NCBI RefSeq assembly: GCF_000348785.1
Contig: NC_020520.1
Span: 744,001 to 808,000, forward strand
Origin: Ilumatobacter coccineus YM16-304
Lineage (GTDB): Bacteria > Actinomycetota > Acidimicrobiia > Acidimicrobiales > Ilumatobacteraceae
Length of the DNA: 64,000 bases
Direction: 5' to 3'
The notes under the pieces are model-generated. The model saw only the letters and a list, made by a program, of their open reading frames with translations, did not search any database and had not been told where the DNA came from. Shown in pieces: positions 51,146 through 59,139 of the stretch; position 1 is the first letter of the stretch; the number at the start of each line of letters is the position of its first letter. The translations under genes and the position numbers were made by a program.

Positions 51146-53371
51146 ATGACGACGTTCGCGGCGCCGCCTGCGTCCCCCAAGGTCGACTTGCGGGACTTCA
51201 ATGCTCACATCAGTCGCGTCCCGTACCTGCCCGGGCTCGACGGCATGCGAGCGCTCGCCGTCGTCGCGGTGATGATCTATCACGCCAACTCCACGTGGTT
51301 GCCCGGTGGCTTTCTCGGTGTCGAGATGTTCTTCGTCATTTCGGGCTACCTCATCACGCTGCTGATCATCGCCGAACGCGAACGCACCTACCGGGTGTCG
51401 CTGGTCGACTTCTGGAAACGTCGAGCCCGCCGTCTGTTGCCCGCGCTGGGCGTCCTGCTGCTGCTCGTCACCGTGTACACCGCGATCTTCGAACGAGAAG
51501 CGCTCGGACAGTTGCGCGGCGACGTGATCGCCGGCGGGGTCTACGGATCGAACTGGTATCAACTGTTCGTCGGCCTCGGATACACCGCGGCGTTCGACTT
51601 CGCGCCGCTGCGGCACCTGTGGAGCCTGGCGGTCGAAGAGCAGTTCTACGTCGTGTGGCCCGTCGTGATGGTCGTGCTGCTCGGGCGACGCAGCACCCGC
51701 AAGATCGCCAACGTCAGCCGGTGGCTGTTCCTCGCGGCGATCGTCATCGCGATCATCACCGCCCTGCTCTACCACCCGGGCGTGATCGGCGAGCCGGAGC
51801 AGACGCCGGAGGCGTACTGGTGGATCGGCGACCGGGCGATCTCGAAGCTCGACTTCCTCTACATCGGTTCGTTCTCGCGAGCGGCCGGGATCCTGCTCGG
51901 CGCCGCGTTCGCGATGATCTGGCGGCCCTACGCCGTTGCTCGCGGTCCGCTCGGCCGCAAGGGTCCGCTGTTCGACGTGGTGGCGCTGCTGGCGCTCGCC
52001 GGGTTCGCGTGGATGTGCTGGAACATCTACCTCGTCACTCCCGAAGGCGTCGCCGACGGGCGGCTGTTCAAGGGCGGCCTGTTCCTGTCGTCGGTGCTCA
52101 CGATCTTCGTGATCGCCGCCGTCAGCCATCCGGGTGCCCGCTCGAACCGGGTCCTCGGCAACCGCGTCCTCGTGTGGATCGGCGTGCGCTCGTACGGGCT
52201 GTACCTGTTCCACTGGCCGATCTATCAGGCGATCCGTGGGTTGGCGGGCAACAAGCTGACGGTCAACGAGTTCGTCGTCGCGATGATCCTGACGGTGATC
52301 GTGACCGAGCTGTCGTTCCGGTTCGTCGAGACACCGATCCGTACGGGCAAGTTCATGGAGATGGTGCGCTCGGCACGACGGAGCCCGAACCCGGGTCGCC
52401 GCCGAGTACTCGTCGGGGCGCTGGCGGGTGGCACCGCGATGACGTTGTTCGCCGGGGCGACGTTGGCGACCGCGGATCTGAACCAGAGCGAGATCACCGA
52501 AGACCTCGACACGGCGCAGGAAGCGACCGTCGACCTCGCCTCCGGCGGCGCAGGTCTCGGCGACGGACCGCGACTCGAGCCGACGGTCGACCTGCCGACG
52601 ACGCCGACCACGCTGGCCGACATGGACGGGCGCGTCGTCGACTTCGTGCCGGTCACGACGCTGGTTCCGGTGCCGACCACCGTGCCGGAGAACGCCGAGA
52701 CCGGTGGCGAGGAAGGTGCTGGCGAGGAGCCGGCGCCAGCGACGACCGTGCCGACCGAAACCGATCCGGCCGACGAAGCCCCGGTGGTTCCGGCGACCAC
52801 CGAACCGCCGGCTCCGCCGTCGACGGGGCCGGTGCAGGTGGGCGTCATCACCGATCTGTCGGCCGTCACTCCGACCGGTATCCCGGCCCCGGCCAACACC
52901 GCCGCCACCGCCATCTCGGTCATCGCGCTCGGCGACTCGGTGATGCTCGGCGCCGCCGAAGAACTCCAGGCGCGTGGCGTCGTCGTCGATGCGGTCAAGA
53001 GCCGCCAGTTCTCCGCGTTCCTCCCCGAACTCGAGGTGATTCGCCAGAACCAACTGCTCGGCTCGGTCGTGGTCGTCCACCTCGGCACCAACGGCCCGTT
53101 CCCGCAGACCTCGCTCGACCGGATGATGGAACTGCTGTGGGACGTGCCCGCCGTGATCTTCATCACCAGCAAGGCCGACCGCGACTGGGTCGCAGGCAAC
53201 AACGAGAAGGTTCGAGCGCTCCCGCAGGACTGGCAGAACGTGAGTGTCATCGACTGGGAAGTCCTCGGCGCCACGTGCCCGGGCGACTGCTTCTACGACG
53301 ACGACATCCACCTCAACCAGGCCGGGCAGAACTACTACGCCGACATGGTCGGCACCGTCATCGGCATCTGA
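51146..53371 (+). CDS. Acyltransferase-3 fused to SGNH domain, copy 2
   Basis: A 741-residue paralog of the preceding gene with the same order. The membrane domain opens YLPGLDGMRALAVVAVMIYHANSTW and has GVEMFFVISGYLIT, FWKRRARRLLPAL and LRHLWSLAVEEQFYVVWP. The linker is longer and Thr/Pro-rich. The SGNH block has Ser in LGDSVMLGAAEE (about 596), HLGTNGP, and Asp/His in DDDIHLNQAGQNYY. GATACT lies 9 nt before the ATG at 51146, so it may have its own promoter. Strong similarity in the transmembrane part and divergence in the linkers suggest duplication followed by specialisation for different acceptors. Confidence 0.94.
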   Translation: MTTFAAPPASPKVDLRDFNAHISRVPYLPGLDGMRALAVVAVMIYHANSTWLPGGFLGVEMFFVISGYLITLLIIAERERTYRVSLVDFWKRRARRLLPALGVLLLLVTVYTAIFEREALGQLRGDVIAGGVYGSNWYQLFVGLGYTAAFDFAPLRHLWSLAVEEQFYVVWPVVMVVLLGRRSTRKIANVSRWLFLAAIVIAIITALLYHPGVIGEPEQTPEAYWWIGDRAISKLDFLYIGSFSRAAGILLGAAFAMIWRPYAVARGPLGRKGPLFDVVALLALAGFAWMCWNIYLVTPEGVADGRLFKGGLFLSSVLTIFVIAAVSHPGARSNRVLGNRVLVWIGVRSYGLYLFHWPIYQAIRGLAGNKLTVNEFVVAMILTVIVTELSFRFVETPIRTGKFMEMVRSARRSPNPGRRRVLVGALAGGTAMTLFAGATLATADLNQSEITEDLDTAQEATVDLASGGAGLGDGPRLEPTVDLPTTPTTLADMDGRVVDFVPVTTLVPVPTTVPENAETGGEEGAGEEPAPATTVPTETDPADEAPVVPATTEPPAPPSTGPVQVGVITDLSAVTPTGIPAPANTAATAISVIALGDSVMLGAAEELQARGVVVDAVKSRQFSAFLPELEVIRQNQLLGSVVVVHLGTNGPFPQTSLDRMMELLWDVPAVIFITSKADRDWVAGNNEKVRALPQDWQNVSVIDWEVLGATCPGDCFYDDDIHLNQAGQNYYADMVGTVIGI

Positions 53372-53470
53372 CCCCCCGAGTTGATGACGTTGCTCCCGGA
53401 GCGATGTCACCAACTTCGTCGCTGACGACCGTCACGTCCGTCGCATTGGTGGCGCTTCCGATTGCTCGCC

Positions 53471-53476
53471 TAGCCT
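53471..53476 (+). promoter_or_regulatory. Predicted -10 hexamer TAGCCT of mdh
   Basis: TAGCCT is followed by 7 nt and the mdh ATG at 53484. Confidence 0.5.
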
Positions 53477-53483
53477 CTCCACC

Positions 53484-54485
53484 ATGACTACTCCAGTGCG
53501 TGTTGCTGTCACCGGGGCCGCTGGCCAGATCGGCTACAGCCTCCTTTTCCGTATCGCTTCGGGCACGATGCTCGGCCCCGACACCCCGGTCGACCTGCAG
53601 CTCCTCGAGATCACGCCGGCGCTCGGCGCGCTCGAAGGTGTGCGCATGGAGCTCGACGACGGTGCCTTCCCGCTGCTCAACTCGATCACCTGCACCGACG
53701 ACGCCGATGTGGCGTTCGGCGACGCCGATGTGGCGATCCTCGTCGGCTCGATGCCGCGCAAGGCGGGCATGGAGCGCGCCGACCTGCTCTCGGCGAACGG
53801 TGGCATCTTCAAGCCGCAGGGCGAAGCGCTCAGCCGCTCGGCCAAGAAGGACGTCAAGGTCCTCGTCGTCGGCAACCCGGCCAACACCAACGCCCTCATC
53901 GCGATGAACAACGCGGCCGATCTCGACCCGGGCCGCTTCACCGCGATGACCCGCCTCGACCACAACCGGGCGATCAGCCAGCTCGCCACCCGCCTCAACA
54001 GCCAGGGCGAGTCGGTGTCGGTCAACGACATCAAGAAGATGACGGTGTGGGGCAACCACTCGGTCACGCAGTACCCCGACCTCTCGCACTGCGAGGTCGC
54101 CGGGAAGAACGCCCTCGAACTGGTGGGCGATCAGGAGTGGTACGCCAACGAGTACATCCCCACCGTCGCCAAGCGTGGCGCCGCCATCATCGACGCTCGC
54201 GGGTCGTCGTCGGCAGCCTCGGCTGCGTCGGCTGCGGTCGACCACATCCGTGACTGGACGCTCGGCACCCCCGACGGCGACTGGGTCTCGATGTCGGTGC
54301 CGAGCGACGGCAGCTACGGCGTGCCCGAGGGCATCATCAGCTCGTTCCCGTGCGTCTGCAAGGACGGCAACTACGAGATCGTCCAGGGCCTCGACATCAA
54401 CGACTTCAGCCGCGAGAAGATCGACGCCTCGGCCGCCGAGCTCGTCGGCGAGCGTGACGCGGTGACCGAGCTCGGCTTGATCTGA
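53484..54485 (+). CDS. mdh: Malate dehydrogenase (NAD-dependent, cytosolic-type)
   Basis: A 333-residue malate dehydrogenase of the TCA cycle. The NAD-binding [13 protein letters not shown] is at residues 9-21, the substrate-specificity loop [14 protein letters not shown] near 89-102, [10 protein letters not shown] near 132-141, catalytic Asp/Arg in MTRLDHNRA, and catalytic His in [13 protein letters not shown] (about 191). The length and motifs match the group of long actinobacterial/eukaryotic cytosolic-type enzymes rather than the 312-residue E. coli type. A leaderless TAGCCT promoter precedes it and a strong hairpin follows. Confidence 0.97.
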   Translation: MTTPVRVAVTGAAGQIGYSLLFRIASGTMLGPDTPVDLQLLEITPALGALEGVRMELDDGAFPLLNSITCTDDADVAFGDADVAILVGSMPRKAGMERADLLSANGGIFKPQGEALSRSAKKDVKVLVVGNPANTNALIAMNNAADLDPGRFTAMTRLDHNRAISQLATRLNSQGESVSVNDIKKMTVWGNHSVTQYPDLSHCEVAGKNALELVGDQEWYANEYIPTVAKRGAAIIDARGSSSAASAASAAVDHIRDWTLGTPDGDWVSMSVPSDGSYGVPEGIISSFPCVCKDGNYEIVQGLDINDFSREKIDASAAELVGERDAVTELGLI

Positions 54486-54496
54486 GCCTTCGTTCG

Positions 54497-54539
54497 CAGC
54501 GCGACGGCGCCGGTACTCGGTACTCGGCGCCGTCGCTGC
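54497..54539. terminator. Hairpin between convergent mdh and SGNH lipoprotein genes
   Basis: CAGCG-CG-ACGGCGCCG pairs with CGGCGCCGT-CGCTG around a GTACTCGGTACT loop: a 14-bp stem interrupted by a 2-nt bulge. No T-tract. Confidence 0.65.
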
Positions 54540-54552
54540 GGCGAATCTCCCG

Positions 54553-55542
54553 CTAGGAGGCGCAGCCGTCGGCCGGCTGCGTTCGCTCGACGTACGACGC
54601 GAGCACGTCGAGCACCGCGTCCGCCTTGCGTCGCTGCCCTTCCTGATCGGGATGGAATCCGTCGGGCCCGGTGAAGGTCCCGTCCTCGGCCCGTCCGGGG
54701 AACTCGTCGTACAGGGCCGGGTCGCCTCCGACCGCATCGTCGGCGCGGAGTGGCGAGTCGAGCAGCGGAACGGCCATCAGGCCGATCGCCCGCAGCTCCT
54801 CGTTGAATGCGTCGATGTCCGGGTTGAGCTCAGGGAGGCGATCGTCGATGGCCGTGCTCACGTAGTTCATCGGCAGTACCAGAGCGTCGAGTCCGTACGA
54901 GCCGATGGTGTCGAGGATGCTCTGGAGGTCGGCGATCGCCCGCGCGACGTCGCCGTCGCTCTCCTGCAGGTCGATGAAGCTCGGTGCGAGCAGCACGAGT
55001 GTGCGGTCGAGCACGGCCGGGTCGATGCCGTCGAGCACTGTCACGGAGTAGCCGTTGAGGCGCAGCCGGGGGTCGGGCCCCCAGGCGTCCCAGGTGCCCA
55101 TCGTCTGTCCGCGCTGCGCCTCGTTGACGACGCTGACCCCCGCCGTCGTGTCGGTGCGGTCCCGGTCGGCGAGCAGCTCGGGCCAGGCGACCAGATCGAT
55201 GCCGTCGTCGGGTCGGAACGTGAAGTCGGTCGAATTGCCGAACACCAGGAGTTGGTCGACGCCGACGTCGGTCAGCGTGCACGGGCGAGGCGCGGTGCTC
55301 GTCGGGGCCGGGAGTGTCGTCGTCGAGGTCGTCGTGCTGCTGGCCGTGGTCGCGGTCGTGCTGGCGGTCGTGCTGGTCGTCGGAGCGGCCGTGACGCTGC
55401 TGGCTACGGAGTCTGCCGGCGACGATGACTCACTCGAACCCTGGGCGCCGCACGCCGCAGTCGCGAGCAGCAGCGCCGTCGTCGCGACGACCCCGATCGA
55501 CGTCGGCCCGTGTTTCCTGTGGACCTGGACCGAAGGCAACAT
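54553..55542 (-). CDS. SGNH-hydrolase-like lipoprotein
   Basis: A 329-residue predicted lipoprotein. The signal VVATTALLLATAAC ends in a lipobox (about residue 32); a long Thr/Ser-rich linker (about 35-85) follows. The folded part begins VDQLLVFGNSTDFTF and ends DGFHPDQEGQRRKADAVL. The layout is that of an SGNH/GDSL esterase, with Asp/His in DGFHPD, but block I is GNST instead of GDS, and the block III Gly/Asn motif is not evident. It may be a weak, altered or inactive hydrolase. It is 14 bp after the MFS stop, so it shares that operon, and faces the two acyltransferase-SGNH proteins across mdh. Confidence 0.78.
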   Translation of the reverse strand: MLPSVQVHRKHGPTSIGVVATTALLLATAACGAQGSSESSSPADSVASSVTAAPTTSTTASTTATTASSTTTSTTTLPAPTSTAPRPCTLTDVGVDQLLVFGNSTDFTFRPDDGIDLVAWPELLADRDRTDTTAGVSVVNEAQRGQTMGTWDAWGPDPRLRLNGYSVTVLDGIDPAVLDRTLVLLAPSFIDLQESDGDVARAIADLQSILDTIGSYGLDALVLPMNYVSTAIDDRLPELNPDIDAFNEELRAIGLMAVPLLDSPLRADDAVGGDPALYDEFPGRAEDGTFTGPDGFHPDQEGQRRKADAVLDVLASYVERTQPADGCAS

Positions 55543-55556
55543 GGTCGAGCGACGGG

Positions 55557-56801
55557 TCAGAGGGAGAGACCGGGGGAGCGGCGGCGGACGACGAGCACCG
55601 ACACCCACGACAGCGTGCACAGGATCGCGACGCCGATCGCGAACGGGGTCGTGGAGTCGCTCACCTGAGCGCTGACGATCGTTCCGAGCACGGCGCCGCC
55701 ACCCATACGAGCTGCGCCACCGAACGCCGAGGCGGTGCCGGCGATGTGGCCGACGGGATCGAGCGCCGCGGTGTTGAGGTTGGGCATCAGGAACATGAAC
55801 GACGACAGCGTGAGACCGAGGAGCGGAATGTAGATCCAGAAGCTCGGGTGCCCGTCGGCCATCACCGACACGATCACCGAGATGATCGTGAGCCCGACCG
55901 TGATGAAGTAGACCTTGCTGATCAGACCGTGGACGCCGAAGCGAGCGACCACGCGACCGTTGACGAGCGCACCGCCGGCGAACAGCACGGCGATCAGGCC
56001 GAAGATGATCGGGAACTGCGCTTCGCGATCGAACACCTCCGAGATGATCAGTTCGCTGCTGGCGAGGTACGTGGTGAACACGCCCTGCAGGAAGATGCTG
56101 GCCATCGTGTAGCCAGCCGTGACTCGTGTGCGGGCGACCTCGGCGTAGCCGGTCCACGACTCACCGAAGCTCAGGGGGCGCTGGTCTTCGACGGCGAGTG
56201 ACTCGCGAAGCCGCAGGCTCCACAGCGCGATCAGCACGCCCCAGACGGCACAGAACCAGAAGACGAAGCGCCACGGAAACACGGCGATGATGCCGGTGCC
56301 GACGCTGGGCGCCAGCACGGGGACGAGCATGAACACGGCCATGATCTGCGACATGGCCTTGGCCATCGCCAAGCCCTCGAAACGGTCGCGGATGATCGCG
56401 GTCGACACGACTCTCGACCCAGCGGCGCCGAGGCCCCACACGAATCGCGACACGAGCAGGAGCGTGAACGACGGCGCCAGCGCAGAGCCGATCGCTCCGA
56501 CGAGGTAGATGCCGATGCTGATGTAGAGCACCGGCTTGCGACCGAAGCGGTCGGCCACCGGCCCCCAGACGACCTGGGCGAACGCGAGTCCGAGGAAGAA
56601 GACCGTGATGACCTTGCCGGTCTCGGGTGACCCTTCGCCGAGGTCGAATGCTTCGCGGATGTCGTCGAACGCGGGCAGCATCAGATCGATGCCGAGCGCC
56701 ATCAGCGCCATGATCGCCGAGAGCAGCGTGAGCAACTCTCGGGGCTTCATCCGGTACTCCCGCGCCGGCCGCGAAGGGGCCACTGGAGGAGACAGAGTCA
56801 T
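55557..56801 (-). CDS. MFS drug-resistance-type transporter (Bcr/CflA family)
   Basis: A 414-residue, 12-helix major facilitator of the Bcr/CflA proton-driven drug exporter type. The first helix has ALGIDLMLPAFDDI, characteristic of Bcr/CflA; motif A is WGPVADRFGRKPVL (loop 2-3), and FVWGLGAAGSRVVSTAIIRD is the family motif C/D1 region. No periplasmic or fused domain is seen. The ATG at 56801 lies 6 nt after TAGGTT. The SGNH lipoprotein gene follows 14 bp after its stop, so the exporter and lipoprotein are probably co-expressed. The substrate is unknown. Confidence 0.93.
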   Translation of the reverse strand: MTLSPPVAPSRPAREYRMKPRELLTLLSAIMALMALGIDLMLPAFDDIREAFDLGEGSPETGKVITVFFLGLAFAQVVWGPVADRFGRKPVLYISIGIYLVGAIGSALAPSFTLLLVSRFVWGLGAAGSRVVSTAIIRDRFEGLAMAKAMSQIMAVFMLVPVLAPSVGTGIIAVFPWRFVFWFCAVWGVLIALWSLRLRESLAVEDQRPLSFGESWTGYAEVARTRVTAGYTMASIFLQGVFTTYLASSELIISEVFDREAQFPIIFGLIAVLFAGGALVNGRVVARFGVHGLISKVYFITVGLTIISVIVSVMADGHPSFWIYIPLLGLTLSSFMFLMPNLNTAALDPVGHIAGTASAFGGAARMGGGAVLGTIVSAQVSDSTTPFAIGVAILCTLSWVSVLVVRRRSPGLSL

Positions 56802-56807
56802 TCGGCG

Positions 56808-56813
56808 AACCTA
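56808..56813 (-). promoter_or_regulatory. Predicted -10 hexamer TAGGTT of the MFS gene
   Basis: TAGGTT is followed by 6 nt and the ATG at 56801 on the minus strand; the same hexamer precedes purH. Confidence 0.5.
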
Positions 56814-56933
56814 ACGAGACGAATCGCTCGGTTCGATGGCGGAGAGCACACGTCACATCGATCTGGAGACACAATCGTCGCCACCAGTTCGCGACGGCCA
56901 GCGTCGCAGTGTGCCGTCATGGGCAGTCGCGGA

Positions 56934-57656
56934 TCAGCCCGAGACCGCGACGCGGCAACCGATCTCCATCATCTGGTCGACGCCGCGCTTCATGTCCTCG
57001 TCGGAGATGCGAACGGTGTCGCCGTCGCCTTCGCCGATCATGTCGCTCACGGTCATGAGGGCGAGTGCCTCCATACCCTTCATCGCTCCGACGACGTACA
57101 TCATCGCGGCTTCCATCTCGACCGCGAGATGGCCGAGCGCCTTCCAGGTGTTGAACTTCTCCCAGTTGGGTTCGTAGAAGAGCCCGGACGTGACGATCGG
57201 GCCGATGTGGACCTTGCCCATCGAACCCTCGCGAGTCAGGCGGGCGGCTTCCTCGACGAGCGAGAAGGTGGCGGTCGGCACGATGCCGTCCATCTGGCTG
57301 AGCTGTCGGGGTGCGTGATCGTCGGCGGCGGCGGTGAGTGCGATGACGGTGTCGCCCATCGACATGTCGTCGGCGAGGCCGCCGCAGGTGCCGACGCGCA
57401 CGAGGCGTTTGGCGCCGAGTTGGGCGAGTTCGTCGAAGACGATGCCCGCAGACGGCGCGCCCATGCCGGTGGTCTGGACGCTCAGCGGCTTGCCTTCGAA
57501 GGTGCCGGTGAATCCGAGCATGCCGCGCACTTCGTTGACCTGCTTGAAGCCGGGGTCGAAGAAGGTCTCGGCGATGTACTGCGCTCGGACGGGGTCGCCG
57601 GGGCACAGGACGTTGGGGGCGTAGTCACCGGGCTCGGCACGAAGATGAATCGGCAT
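56934..57656 (-). CDS. deoD: Purine nucleoside phosphorylase (DeoD/uridine phosphorylase superfamily)
   Basis: A 240-residue hexameric-type nucleoside phosphorylase that splits (deoxy)nucleosides with phosphate in purine salvage. Phosphate contacts are in VLCPGDPVRAQYIAE (Gly/Arg) and VRVGTCGGL (Arg, Gly, Ser-equivalent); AVEMEAAMMYVVGAMKG carries the ribose-binding Glu-Met-Glu. The catalytic Asp usually in SDH near the C-terminus is SDMIGE here, which fits DeoD relatives of low-GC or actinobacterial type. A uridine phosphorylase cannot be excluded. TAACCT lies 6 nt before the ATG. Confidence 0.93.
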   Translation of the reverse strand: MPIHLRAEPGDYAPNVLCPGDPVRAQYIAETFFDPGFKQVNEVRGMLGFTGTFEGKPLSVQTTGMGAPSAGIVFDELAQLGAKRLVRVGTCGGLADDMSMGDTVIALTAAADDHAPRQLSQMDGIVPTATFSLVEEAARLTREGSMGKVHIGPIVTSGLFYEPNWEKFNTWKALGHLAVEMEAAMMYVVGAMKGMEALALMTVSDMIGEGDGDTVRISDEDMKRGVDQMMEIGCRVAVSG

Positions 57657-57662
57657 ACGAGA

Positions 57663-57668
57663 AGGTTA
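57663..57668 (-). promoter_or_regulatory. Predicted -10 hexamer TAACCT of deoD
   Basis: TAACCT is followed by 6 nt and the ATG at 57656 on the minus strand. It lies only 39 nt after the Fpg/Nei stop, so deoD may also be read from upstream. Confidence 0.5.
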
Positions 57669-57701
57669 CGCGGCTCCGGGAGCGTCGTAACCAACTTCTC
57701 G

Positions 57702-58556
57702 CTACTTCAGGAATTTGCTGGTCGTGTTGTCGGCGAGGATCTTGCCGTTGGTCTGGCAGGTCGGGCAGTAGTTGACCGTGTAACCGGAGTACTCGACGGC
57801 GCGGATCGCGTCGGGCCCGTGCTCGTCGGATCGTGGACAGGGCTCACCCGTCTGGCCGTGGGCGTTGCTCGGGCGGTCCTTCGACTTGCTCATGTCGCTC
57901 CGCCCGCGCTCGTACTCCAACCCTTCAGCGGCGCACACGGCAATGGCCTCGGCGACCTTCGTCGCACCCTCGAGGCCCAGCTTCTTCGTGGTGGCGAACG
58001 GCGAGATCCGCGCCTGCCAGCAGACCTCGTTCGCGAGACGCCGACCGATCCCGGCGACCGATCGCTGGTCGCGGAGGAAGCCGTGCACTCGCATCGACTG
58101 TCGGGCGAACAACTCGGCGAGTGCTTCCGCCGGCAACCCGACGGCCTCGGGTCCGAGTTTGTCGATCGGCGGCGACGTGTCGAGTTCGCCTGCGGCAACG
58201 CACCAGATCCCGGCGCGCCGTTCGGTGCCTTGCTCGGTGAGGAGGAGCGGCGGGACGTCGTCGCCGAACGTGAGTCGTGCCTGACCGCCGCGTGGCTTCT
58301 TCGACATCTTCTCGTCGGGGAGGAGACGACCACCTTGCATGAGATGGATCACCATCGTCAGCGGTTCGAACTCGATCAGCAGGTACTTGCCGCGGCGACC
58401 GATCGACACGACCGGATGGCCGTACGCGGCGTCGGGTGGCGGCACGGCGGTCTTGAGCGCGGTGAAGTTGAACGGGTGCAGCTTGGTGAGCACCTCACCG
58501 ACGTAGTCGGCGGCGAGTCGTTCGGCGTGTGCTTCGATCTCCGGCATCTCCGGCAT
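57702..58556 (-). CDS. Fpg/Nei-family DNA glycosylase
   Basis: A 284-residue bifunctional DNA glycosylase/AP lyase for oxidised bases. The N-terminus MPEMPEIEAHAERL has the catalytic Pro2-Glu3 once Met is removed, and the conserved Lys is in SIGRRGKYLLIEF. The H2TH region is about 130-215 (LGPEAVGLP, SVAGIGRRLANEVCWQARISP). The C-terminal zinc finger is modified: GEPCPRSDEHG has one Cys and a possible His in place of the second Cys, followed by VNYCPTCQTNGK. An extra about 12 residues follow the usual end. ATG 58556 is used because a later Met would lose Pro2-Glu3; TAGTTT lies 6 nt upstream. Confidence 0.93.
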   Translation of the reverse strand: MPEMPEIEAHAERLAADYVGEVLTKLHPFNFTALKTAVPPPDAAYGHPVVSIGRRGKYLLIEFEPLTMVIHLMQGGRLLPDEKMSKKPRGGQARLTFGDDVPPLLLTEQGTERRAGIWCVAAGELDTSPPIDKLGPEAVGLPAEALAELFARQSMRVHGFLRDQRSVAGIGRRLANEVCWQARISPFATTKKLGLEGATKVAEAIAVCAAEGLEYERGRSDMSKSKDRPSNAHGQTGEPCPRSDEHGPDAIRAVEYSGYTVNYCPTCQTNGKILADNTTSKFLK

Positions 58557-58562
58557 GACGAG

Positions 58563-58568
58563 AAACTA
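58563..58568 (-). promoter_or_regulatory. Predicted -10 hexamer TAGTTT of the Fpg/Nei gene
   Basis: TAGTTT is followed by 6 nt and the ATG at 58556 on the minus strand. A tandem 37-bp repeat pair starts 29 bp upstream of it. Confidence 0.5.
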
Positions 58569-58597
58569 CCCCCACGCCACACACCCGCCGTCGTCCC

Positions 58598-58671
58598 GAT
58601 GTTTCCCCTGGACCAGGTCGAAAAGAAACAAGCGGATGTTTCCCTCGGACCGGGTCGAAAAGAAACAAGCG
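58598..58671. repeat. 37-bp tandem repeat pair upstream of the Fpg/Nei promoter
   Basis: Two adjacent 37-bp copies (58598-58634 and 58635-58671) differ at three positions. Each contains TGTTTC and GAAACA as outer arms and an inner CCTGG-A-CCAGG stem; copy 2 has CTCGG-A-CCGGG, where a T-A pair became C-G and a C-G pair became T-G, so pairing is retained. The pair lies between the SCP2-like gene stop and the Fpg/Nei promoter, both minus strand, the same setting as the two 36-bp arrays, but the sequence is unrelated. Confidence 0.85.
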
Positions 58672-58686
58672 GTCGAGGGTGGCCGG

Positions 58687-59088
58687 CTATTCGTAGACCG
58701 TGCGGTCGCGAACCGATGCGAACACCGCATCGAGCGCACCGAACACCGGCTGCGAGTCGAGCAGCTTCTGTTGGTCGCCGAACAGGCGGATGTGCCCGTT
58801 GATGAACGCTTCTTGCGCGTTGAGTTCGCCGGTGGCGACGTCGACAGCGGTCTTCCACGACTGCTCCATCTTGACGTGCTCGGGGTCGGCAGGCCCGGCG
58901 CCGAACGCTGCCTCCCCGTCGCCGACGACCAGGTGGTAGGTCACGTCCCCCTCCGGACCGTCGCTCACGATCTGCGTGACGCCGATCGAATGGTGCTCGG
59001 CCACGTCGCGCATGTGCTCGCTCGCGGCGACCTCGGCGGTCAACGCGTTGATCCAGTCGAGGCTCAGATAGCGGATTTCGTTCGACAC
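58687..59088 (-). CDS. SCP2-like sterol-carrier-fold protein
   Basis: A 133-residue single-domain protein that fits the SCP-2 fold: an opening YLSLDWINALTAEVAA helix, a beta-sheet with DVTYHLVVGDGEAAFGAG, then QSWKTAVDVATGELNAQEAFINGHIRLFGDQQKLL, the family's hydrophobic-pocket-lining end. SCP2 domains bind fatty acyl or sterol ligands; the specific ligand is unknown. The start is the GTG at 59088, with CAGACT 7 nt upstream on the minus strand, giving a standard-length domain. It shares a very short divergent promoter region with the next gene. Confidence 0.8.
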   Translation of the reverse strand: MSNEIRYLSLDWINALTAEVAASEHMRDVAEHHSIGVTQIVSDGPEGDVTYHLVVGDGEAAFGAGPADPEHVKMEQSWKTAVDVATGELNAQEAFINGHIRLFGDQQKLLDSQPVFGALDAVFASVRDRTVYE

Positions 59089-59095
59089 GTCACAC

Positions 59096-59101
59096 AGTCT
59101 G
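59096..59101 (-). promoter_or_regulatory. Possible -10 hexamer CAGACT of the SCP2-like gene
   Basis: CAGACT is followed by 7 nt and the GTG at 59088. It departs from TAnnnT at position 1, like those of the amidase and histidine kinase genes. Confidence 0.3.
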
Positions 59102-59126
59102 CCTGATCGGTGGGCCGACGGATACG

Positions 59127-59132
59127 TAGCCT
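59127..59132 (+). promoter_or_regulatory. Predicted -10 hexamer TAGCCT of the gene at 59140
   Basis: TAGCCT is followed by 7 nt and an in-frame GTG at 59140; identical to the mdh hexamer and spacing. It argues against the upstream GTG at 59110. Confidence 0.45.
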
Positions 59133-59139
59133 GCTCGTC

